DNA from: an uncultured Ruminococcus sp.
GTDB taxonomy: Bacteria; Bacillota; Clostridia; Oscillospirales; Ruminococcaceae
Direction: 5' to 3'
Assembly (NCBI GenBank): GCA_902783235.1
Contig: CACZQG010000169.1
Coordinates: 1 to 10,979, forward strand
DNA length: 10,979 nt
The notes beneath the pieces are model-generated. The model was not told the DNA's origin. It did no database searches and saw only the letters and a program-made list of their open reading frames with translations. The stretch's first letter is position 1; each line of letters opens with the position of its first letter. The translations under genes were made by a program, and so were the position numbers. Shown here one piece after another: positions 6,410-10,979 of the stretch.

Positions 6410-7201
6410 TCAAGTCGAAAGCTGTTCCTGCATACTTTGCAGGTATTCTTCAAAGGAGTTTTGCAGCTGATCTGCACGGATATGATACATTTCCTCTATA
6501 TCATCAGGACGCTGACCATTGCCGTTATTTTGCTCGGGAGTCTTGGGCTGACCGTATGAGGAGGCAGATACAAATATCTCAGAGTTGTAATCATACTGAA
6601 CATGAAGCGTTATGTTGTCAAATCTGCTGCCTTTCAGATCAGTGAGGAATTTAATGCTCATTATTCCGAAATTGCCCTGACTGCCGAAAAGCTTTTTACA
6701 GTCGAATTTTGATAGATCATAGAATACCGAGACTTTGTAAGGCAGTTCTTCATTGCCGCTGTCCTCATACTTTATCTCCTTGATCTTATAAAGCTTTTCA
6801 TCAGTATCACCGCAAAGCTCCAGCAGAACATTTCTGTAATTGTCAGCTGTTTTTCCGTAGTTGAAATCATCCCAGTCCGCATCCTTTTCTTCGGGTGCAT
6901 AGAGAGTGCCGGCAGAGACCGTAGTGAGCTTCCCGTTACGGAAATATTTTATCTCTCCGTTTACATCATATGCTAAAAAGCATTTGTCATCTCCCATTTT
7001 GGAGACCTCTGTTATGGTGTGTGCTTTGTCTCCGGTGCGTGACAGCTGTATGTAATAATCATCACTTTGGAAGCTGCCGGTCATGTATTCCTTCATAAGA
7101 CCGGCAAGCTTCTGAGTGTCCGGCTTGTCACCGCAGGCGGTAAGGCACAGGCACAGTACTGCAGATACTATAGAAATTATAATAGAAAAAAGCTTTTTCA
7201 T
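6410..7201 (-). CDS. Lipoprotein of unknown function at the end of the Rnf operon
   Basis: Read from the ATG at 7201 the product has 263 residues. A classic lipoprotein signal opens it: MKK, a hydrophobic core (about 4-20) and lipobox LTAC with C23 as the lipidated residue. The frame is open further upstream to 7270, but that extension runs back through rnfB and would bury the signal. Residues 45-215 look rich in alternating beta-strand patterns; 218-234 is a Pro/Asn/Gly/Gln linker; the C-terminal 30 residues look helical and acidic. Cys75, Cys130 and Cys168 are present but form no metal motif. I recognise no family; the strand pattern is faintly like LolA/LppX-type lipid- or ligand-binding lipoproteins, which is only a guess. 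The start overlaps the rnfB stop (ATGA), so it is probably made together with the Rnf complex, outside on the same membrane. Confidence 0.85.
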   Translation of the reverse strand: MKKLFSIIISIVSAVLCLCLTACGDKPDTQKLAGLMKEYMTGSFQSDDYYIQLSRTGDKAHTITEVSKMGDDKCFLAYDVNGEIKYFRNGKLTTVSAGTLYAPEEKDADWDDFNYGKTADNYRNVLLELCGDTDEKLYKIKEIKYEDSGNEELPYKVSVFYDLSKFDCKKLFGSQGNFGIMSIKFLTDLKGSRFDNITLHVQYDYNSEIFVSASSYGQPKTPEQNNGNGQRPDDIEEMYHIRADQLQNSFEEYLQSMQEQLST

Positions 7202-7998
7202 GCCAGATCCTCGCAGTTTGTTATAGCCTTCACAGGGCAGGCTTTGAAGCACTCGCCGCAGCCTGTACACTTGTCGTAGTCGATAGATGCGTGGAAGTCA
7301 TTTACATGGATAGCGTCGTTAGGGCACTTCTTCTCGCATATCTTACAGCCGATACAGCCGTTTGAGCATGACAGCTTGGTATTCTTGCCCGTGTCCTTGG
7401 ATGAGCATTTAACGTCAATATGCTTTGTAATGGGCTTTAAGCTTATAAGAGCCTGGGGACAGGTCTTAGCGCATTTTCCGCAGCCCAGACAGACTCCTGT
7501 GACCTCAGCAACACCGTTTACTATCTCAATAGCATTTTCGTCACATACATTCATGCAGTCTCCGAAACCGAGACAGCCGTATGAACAGCTTTTTGTGCCG
7601 CCGTAAAAGCGTTTTGCCGCAGCACAGGTCTGAGTGCCGTCATAGTCGTATTTCTGTTTTACTGCATCACAGTTTCCACGGCAGTGTACAACAGCGACCT
7701 CGGGTGTTACTTCTCCTGCCTCAGTACCCATTATAGCACTTACTTTTTTTGCAGCATCTGTACCGCCGGGACGGCAGAGATTAGTTGCTGCGCCCTTTTC
7801 CACAACAGCGGCTGCATAGTCGGCACAGCCTGCAAAGCCGCAGGCACCACAGTTGGCACCGGGAAGAGTATCGGTTATTTCCTGTATTCTTTCATCGGTC
7901 TCCACATGGAACACCTTAGAAGCTACAGTCAGGAGAACGCCTGCCAGTATACCTAAGACTGCAAATATTATTATGGGCAGTATAATTGAACTAAACAT
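7198..7998 (-). CDS. rnfB: Rnf complex iron-sulfur subunit RnfB
   Basis: The 266-residue protein has an N-terminal membrane helix (about 5-27), then the four-Cys domain ANCGACGFAGCADYA with C50, C53, C58 and C75. A variant cluster motif follows (C138, C142, C148, C152), then three ferredoxin-type Cx2Cx2Cx3C motifs at C170-C180, C215-C225 and C244-C254. RnfB takes electrons from reduced ferredoxin on the cytoplasmic side and feeds them to the membrane subunits. A good ribosome binding site, AAAGGAG (8006-8012), lies seven bases before the ATG, and 15 bases separate it from rnfA, the only non-overlapping junction from rnfD to the end of the operon. The stop TGA overlaps the lipoprotein start. 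Length and layout are normal for a clostridial RnfB. Confidence 0.97.
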   Translation of the reverse strand: MFSSIILPIIIFAVLGILAGVLLTVASKVFHVETDERIQEITDTLPGANCGACGFAGCADYAAAVVEKGAATNLCRPGGTDAAKKVSAIMGTEAGEVTPEVAVVHCRGNCDAVKQKYDYDGTQTCAAAKRFYGGTKSCSYGCLGFGDCMNVCDENAIEIVNGVAEVTGVCLGCGKCAKTCPQALISLKPITKHIDVKCSSKDTGKNTKLSCSNGCIGCKICEKKCPNDAIHVNDFHASIDYDKCTGCGECFKACPVKAITNCEDLA

Positions 7999-8013
7999 CT
8001 CTATTCTCCTTTC

Positions 8014-8592
8014 TTACTTTATAAGACCCGAAAACGCCATAAAGCTGAGGGACACGATAGAAGCGGCGATAAGGGTGGAGGGGATGCCCTTGAATGTTGC
8101 GGGGATATCAGCTGTTTCCAGCTTTGAACGTACTCCGGCAAAGAGTATCAGTGCCAGTGAGAATCCCACGCCGGCAAATAATGCGTTGAACAGGGACTCA
8201 ACAAATGTATACTCATTGTCTATATTCAAAAGTGTAACACCCAGCACTGCACAGTTTGTGGTGATAAGGGGAAGATACACGCCCAGGGACTTGTAAAGAG
8301 GAGGCATCATCTTTTTCATAACTATTTCGACCAGCTGTACAAACAGTGCGATAACAAGTATAAATGCAACGGTGTTTAAGTATTCAAGACTGTTTGGCTC
8401 TAAAAGTCCCCAATAGATAGGGTAGGTGATAGCTGTGGCACATACCATTACAAAAATAACGGCAGCACCCATGCCGAGACTGGAGGAAAGCTTTTTGGAT
8501 ACGCCCAGGAAAGGACATATACCCATGAACTTGGAAAGAACGAAGTTGTCAACAAATACAGCCGACAGCATGATTATAAAGATAGATTTCAT
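8014..8592 (-). CDS. rnfA: Rnf complex membrane subunit RnfA
   Basis: This 192-residue protein has about six membrane helices and the RnfA signatures VDNFVLSKFMGICPFLGVSKK (positions 14-34) and YLPLITTNCAVLGV (106-119). The conserved Cys residues C26 and C114 correspond to those that, with RnfE, hold an iron-sulfur cluster inside the membrane in solved Rnf/Nqr structures. RnfA and RnfE are inverted-topology homologues and form the core through which electrons cross the membrane in step with Na+ or H+ movement. The ATG overlaps the rnfE TGA by four bases (ATGA), with AAAGGGGG in the rnfE 3' end as ribosome binding site. The gene ends in TAA, 15 bases before rnfB. Confidence 0.97.
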   Translation of the reverse strand: MKSIFIIMLSAVFVDNFVLSKFMGICPFLGVSKKLSSSLGMGAAVIFVMVCATAITYPIYWGLLEPNSLEYLNTVAFILVIALFVQLVEIVMKKMMPPLYKSLGVYLPLITTNCAVLGVTLLNIDNEYTFVESLFNALFAGVGFSLALILFAGVRSKLETADIPATFKGIPSTLIAASIVSLSFMAFSGLIK

Positions 8593-9248
8593 TCTTCATT
8601 TCCCCCTTTCACAGACTTGCATACAGAGGCATTGGGGCAGCCGGCACAGCCTATTTTCTGAGGGGGCTTTTTGCCTGCTATCTTATTCACCAGTGCGATG
8701 ATGCAGCCCAGGACGAAGAATCCGCCTGCGCTCATTACAAATACAGATACAGGGTGCATAAAGGAGATCTCTATGCCCATCCATGAGCCGGAGCCCATTA
8801 TCTCACGTACAGAACCCATAAGGAAGAGGGCAAGGGTAAATCCCAGACCCATTCCCAGTCCGTCCAGTGCTGAGGGGATCACCTTGTTCTTGCAGGCGAA
8901 CATTTCCGCTCTGCCCAGGATTATACAGTTTACGGTGATAAGGTTCAGGAATGTTCCCAGTGCGTCATAAAGATCGGGGACATAGCCGTGGAGCAGAAAG
9001 CTGATAAGCGTTACAAAGCCTGCGATAATGACTATGTAGCAGGGCAGCTTTACGGATTTGGGTATCACGTTTCTCAGCAGGGATATTACTATGTTTGAGC
9101 CCAGCAGTACAAATGTTGTTGCCAGACCCATACCGATGCCGTTTACTGCCTGTGTGGTGACAGCAAGTGTGGGACACATACCCAGAAGTCCCACCAAGTT
9201 GGGATTTTCTTTTATAAGTCCTTTGGTAAATTCCTTCCAATAGCTCAT
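8589..9248 (-). CDS. rnfE: Rnf complex membrane subunit RnfE with Cys-containing C-terminal tail
   Basis: The 219-residue protein shows the RnfE signatures NPNLVGLLGMCPTLAVT (15-31) and LITVNCIILGRAE (103-115), with cluster-binding C25 and C108, and about six membrane helices. It pairs with RnfA in the membrane core. After the last helix (about 167-189) comes a basic, Pro-containing tail with three Cys, C201, C204 and C210 (GCAGCPNASVC), before an acidic end. RnfE proteins without such a tail end near residue 200, so this tail could bind metal, be a redox switch, or be incidental. The ATG overlaps the rnfG TGA, preceded by GGAGGTG in rnfG. The stop overlaps rnfA. The family call is secure; the role of the tail is not known to me. 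Confidence 0.96.
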   Translation of the reverse strand: MSYWKEFTKGLIKENPNLVGLLGMCPTLAVTTQAVNGIGMGLATTFVLLGSNIVISLLRNVIPKSVKLPCYIVIIAGFVTLISFLLHGYVPDLYDALGTFLNLITVNCIILGRAEMFACKNKVIPSALDGLGMGLGFTLALFLMGSVREIMGSGSWMGIEISFMHPVSVFVMSAGGFFVLGCIIALVNKIAGKKPPQKIGCAGCPNASVCKSVKGGNEE

Positions 9249-9763
9249 TTTGCTGCACCTCCAAGCTGATCGTTATAGGCATCCAGTGCTTTATCAATAG
9301 CCGCCTTCATACCCTTTGATGAGAATGTTGCGCCTGTTATAGGCTCAAAATCCTCTGTTTTTTCGGTAAGACCAATAAATTGCTCTGTAAAGCTCTTCTG
9401 ATCCCTTACCTTAGTACCAAGACCGGGAGTTTCACCCATATCCAGGAAGCCAACGCCGCAAAGCTTTCCTTCCTTGTCAAAGCCGATAAGAACGTGAAGA
9501 CCGCCCTTAGCGTAGCCGTCCTGTGTTATCTCAAATATGGTAGTACCATTGTCGCCGCTGTAGGTCTTGTCAATGCCGTCAATAGCCTTATCAAGCTCAG
9601 TGTAAGCTGCATCACCGAAGGTCTCTGACAGGGATGAGGATATTTTTTCCTTTTGGGCAGCTTCCACCTTATCCTTGGTAAGCTCATTGGCCAGTACCAG
9701 AGCGCCGCAGACGATAACTGCTATTATGGTCAGGACTAAAGAGGGGAGTATTTTTTCTTTCAT
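9245..9763 (-). CDS. rnfG: Rnf complex FMN-binding subunit RnfG
   Basis: The 172-residue protein has one N-terminal membrane helix (about 6-26) followed by an extracytoplasmic FMN-binding domain. The flavinylation motif is ITGATFSS (142-149), with T146 the residue expected to carry covalent FMN; ETPGLGTKV (111-119) is the matching conserved block. In the Rnf chain RnfG passes electrons between the membrane cluster and RnfD flavin on the outer face. Attachment of FMN needs ApbE, which is not encoded in this window. The ribosome binding site AAGGAGGAG is written into the last Lys-Glu codons of rnfD, and the ATG overlaps the rnfD stop by four bases. The protein is slightly shorter than many homologues but all key motifs are present. 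Confidence 0.96.
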   Translation of the reverse strand: MKEKILPSLVLTIIAVIVCGALVLANELTKDKVEAAQKEKISSSLSETFGDAAYTELDKAIDGIDKTYSGDNGTTIFEITQDGYAKGGLHVLIGFDKEGKLCGVGFLDMGETPGLGTKVRDQKSFTEQFIGLTEKTEDFEPITGATFSSKGMKAAIDKALDAYNDQLGGAAK

Positions 9764-10728
9764 GCCTTTTTCTCCTCCTTCTTAAAGTCTATGCCGCCAA
9801 TGGGCATCTGCATTGTAAATCTGTCTATGTAAGGTGTCACTATGTTCATAAGGAGTATTGAGAAGGAAACGCCCTCAGGATAGCTGCCGAATGTACGGAT
9901 AAGGAAGGTTATAAGTCCGCAGCCGATACCGAAAATAAGCTTGCCCATACCTGTGATAGGGGTCGTAACATAGTCGGTAGCCATAAAGAAAGCACCTAAT
10001 ATGAGACCGCCGGAGAGTACCTGATAAGCGGTGTGCTGGAGAGCGTAGCTCATATCGCCCTGTGTTAAGCCGTATATAAAGGAGAATACTGCCACAGAGC
10101 CGATAAAGGCAATGGGAGTTACCGGGGAGATGATCTTTCTGATGATAAGATACAGACCGCCGGCTAAAAGAGCTATGGCACAGGTCTCACCCAGACAGCC
10201 GCCTGTTGAGCCGATAAGCAGGTCAGTCCATGAAGGAACGGTATCGCCGTATTCAGTCGCAAGGGGAGTAGCCTCTGTTACAACGTCACAGAATCTTGGT
10301 GCTGCCCAGGTGGTCATTTCCGCTGTAAATGATACCATTAAAACGATACGGGCAACGATCGCCGGATTTGCGAAATTCTGTCCCAGACCTCCGAAAAGCT
10401 GCTTTACTATAACTATAGCTACAAAGCAGCCTATGATCGCCATCCACCAGGGAAGGGACACAGGGAGATTAAAGGCTAAGAGGATACCTGTTACAACAGC
10501 ACTCAGGTCGCCTATAGTCTGTTCCTTTTTCATTACCATTCTTGTAAGAGCTTCAAAGATCACAGAAGATACGATACAGACGCTTATGATAAGTATCGCC
10601 TTCAAGCCGAATATCACGCCGGACATTATAAGTGCAGGCATGAGTGACAGGATAACACAGAGCATTATCCTCTGTGTGGTCATGCACCCTCTCACATGAG
10701 GTGAGGGTGAAACTGTTAATATGTTCAA
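9760..10728 (-). CDS. rnfD: Rnf complex membrane subunit RnfD
   Basis: The 322-residue protein starts with the family hallmark SPSPHVRG (7-14) and has several membrane helices. QNFANPAIVARIVLM (117-131) and TDYVTTPITGMGK (251-263) are conserved blocks. The flavinylation site is in VTEATPLAT (150-158 region), with T154 as the likely covalent FMN residue. RnfD receives electrons from RnfG and sends them to RnfC, and is proposed to take part in ion movement. The start is a TTG at 10728, seven bases after AAAGGTGG; no ATG lies nearer the hallmark (the first internal ATG falls after SPSPH). A hairpin begins 19 bases into the gene. The 3' end overlaps rnfG. Family assignment is secure; the TTG start is supported by the ribosome binding site and by the N-terminal sequence. 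Confidence 0.96.
   Translation of the reverse strand: MNILTVSPSPHVRGCMTTQRIMLCVILSLMPALIMSGVIFGLKAILIISVCIVSSVIFEALTRMVMKKEQTIGDLSAVVTGILLAFNLPVSLPWWMAIIGCFVAIVIVKQLFGGLGQNFANPAIVARIVLMVSFTAEMTTWAAPRFCDVVTEATPLATEYGDTVPSWTDLLIGSTGGCLGETCAIALLAGGLYLIIRKIISPVTPIAFIGSVAVFSFIYGLTQGDMSYALQHTAYQVLSGGLILGAFFMATDYVTTPITGMGKLIFGIGCGLITFLIRTFGSYPEGVSFSILLMNIVTPYIDRFTMQMPIGGIDFKKEEKKA
10685..10709 (-). promoter_or_regulatory. Hairpin in the first codons of rnfD
   Basis: On the - strand CACCCTCAC pairs with GTG..AGGGTG around a CTCAT loop, nine pairs with a two-base bulge (AG). It lies about 20 bases after the TTG start, within the codons for the SPSPHVRG motif. No T-run follows, so it is not a terminator. 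Confidence 0.4.
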
Positions 10729-10735
10729 GATTTAT

Positions 10736-10743
10736 CCACCTTT
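10736..10743 (-). promoter_or_regulatory. Ribosome binding site that places the rnfD start at TTG 10728
   Basis: AAAGGTGG on the - strand lies seven bases before the TTG. It decides the start because no in-frame ATG precedes the conserved SPSPH motif. Confidence 0.75.
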
Positions 10744-10763
10744 CAGTTTGCATATTCATTCTT

Positions 10764-10792
10764 TGCAGGAGCGGGCATTGCCTGCCCCTGCA
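10764..10792 (-). promoter_or_regulatory. GC-rich hairpin in the rnfC-rnfD spacer
   Basis: TGCAGG at one end pairs with CCTGCA at the other. The 29-base stretch folds as a near-perfect stem of 13 pairs (one G-U, one A-C mismatch) with a three-base loop. It sits in the 82-nt space between the rnfC stop and the rnfD start. No T-run follows on the - strand, so it is more likely an mRNA processing or stability element, or an attenuating pause, than a terminator. Confidence 0.5.
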
Positions 10793-10810
10793 TCGGGTCA
10801 ATTGATCATA

Positions 10811-10979
10811 TCACTTTCTTGGGATTATAGCCTTGGCAAGCTGATTTACCTCTGCAAGCTTTCTGCCTGCCGGACATACATATGTACAGCAACCGCAGTT
10901 CATGCAAAGTCCCACTTTAAGCTTTTTCAGAGTTTCCACATCTCTGCGCTGATAAGCTTTTTCTATCTCGGTAGGAGAC
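10811..10979 (-). CDS. rnfC: Rnf complex subunit RnfC, C-terminal fragment
   Basis: The last 55 codons of a gene that runs off the right edge; the frame begins at 10978 and stops with TGA at 10813-10811. The fragment reads DVETLKKLKVGLCMNCGCCTYVCPAGRKL, which is the second ferredoxin motif (Cx2Cx2Cx3C) and following helix of RnfC. RnfC is the peripheral cytoplasmic subunit that holds FMN and two [4Fe-4S] clusters and reduces NAD+. The SLBB and NADH/FMN-binding parts lie outside the window. It is the first gene of the usual clostridial rnfCDGEAB order, so the operon promoter should lie beyond the window. The protein ends soon after the cluster (AIIPRK), as is common. Confidence 0.94.
   Translation of the reverse strand, partial: SPTEIEKAYQRRDVETLKKLKVGLCMNCGCCTYVCPAGRKLAEVNQLAKAIIPRK

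Noticed and set aside
7202..7270. Upstream extension of the lipoprotein reading frame by 23 codons
   Set aside because: It lies wholly inside rnfB, lacks a suitable ribosome binding site, and would place the signal peptide internally; the ATG at 7201 gives a normal lipoprotein signal and the ATGA coupling.
10112..10699. 195-codon open frame antisense to rnfD
   Set aside because: A shadow of the codon pattern of a long membrane-protein gene, with no recognisable domain.
10743..10793. 16-residue ORF (MQGQAMPAPAKNEYAN) between rnfC and rnfD, or a lost tail of RnfC
   Set aside because: No ribosome binding site; it coincides with the hairpin. A single frameshift cannot join it to RnfC because the RnfC frame stops before this frame opens after its own TGA.
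10553..10801. 82-codon open frame on the - strand over the rnfD start
   Set aside because: It is an alternative frame of rnfD, whose product is a clear family match.

Overview
The window looks like chromosomal DNA from a Gram-positive Clostridia-type gut or rumen anaerobe, most likely Ruminococcus or a close relative. This is inferred from three things: a PASTA-kinase/PP2C operon, a six-gene Rnf complex in the clostridial order C-D-G-E-A-B, and moderate GC with many AGA and ATA codons. No phage, transposase, CRISPR, tRNA or rRNA gene is visible.

Left half, + strand, 1-6020: a housekeeping operon for ribosome maturation and cell-envelope signalling. It starts inside the 3' end of rsmB (16S rRNA m5C methyltransferase), followed by rlmN (23S rRNA/tRNA m2A methyltransferase), a PP2C phosphatase (prpC/stp type), a 293-nt gap, a three-PASTA Ser/Thr kinase (prkC/stkP type), rsgA (30S-maturation GTPase) and thiN (thiamine pyrophosphokinase). 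Genes abut or overlap by a few bases, except across the gap between phosphatase and kinase. The rpe gene often found between rsgA and thiN in Firmicutes is absent; one base separates the two.

Middle, 6021-6409: a 389-nt region between convergent operons. A strong bidirectional intrinsic terminator (6166-6200) and a 78-nt IR-bounded segment (6209-6286) sit inside an imperfect ~85-bp inverted repeat with arms at 6027-6114 and 6305-6389. The arrangement resembles a MITE or another non-coding dispersed repeat.

Right half, - strand, 10979-6410: the end of rnfC, then rnfD, rnfG, rnfE, rnfA and rnfB. These encode the membrane ferredoxin:NAD+ oxidoreductase, which couples electron transfer to Na+ or H+ export. 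A last gene, a lipoprotein of unknown function, overlaps the rnfB stop by four bases. Four junctions (D/G, G/E, E/A, B/lipoprotein) are ATGA overlaps, so the subunits are probably translationally coupled.

The points most worth following up are the Rnf-coupled lipoprotein, the unexplained phosphatase-kinase gap with a possible 33-codon ORF overlapping the kinase start, the extra C-terminal domain of the kinase, the nested inverted repeat, and hairpins placed just after the start codons of rsgA and rnfD and in the rnfC-rnfD spacer. All family calls come from reading motifs by eye; no database search was run.
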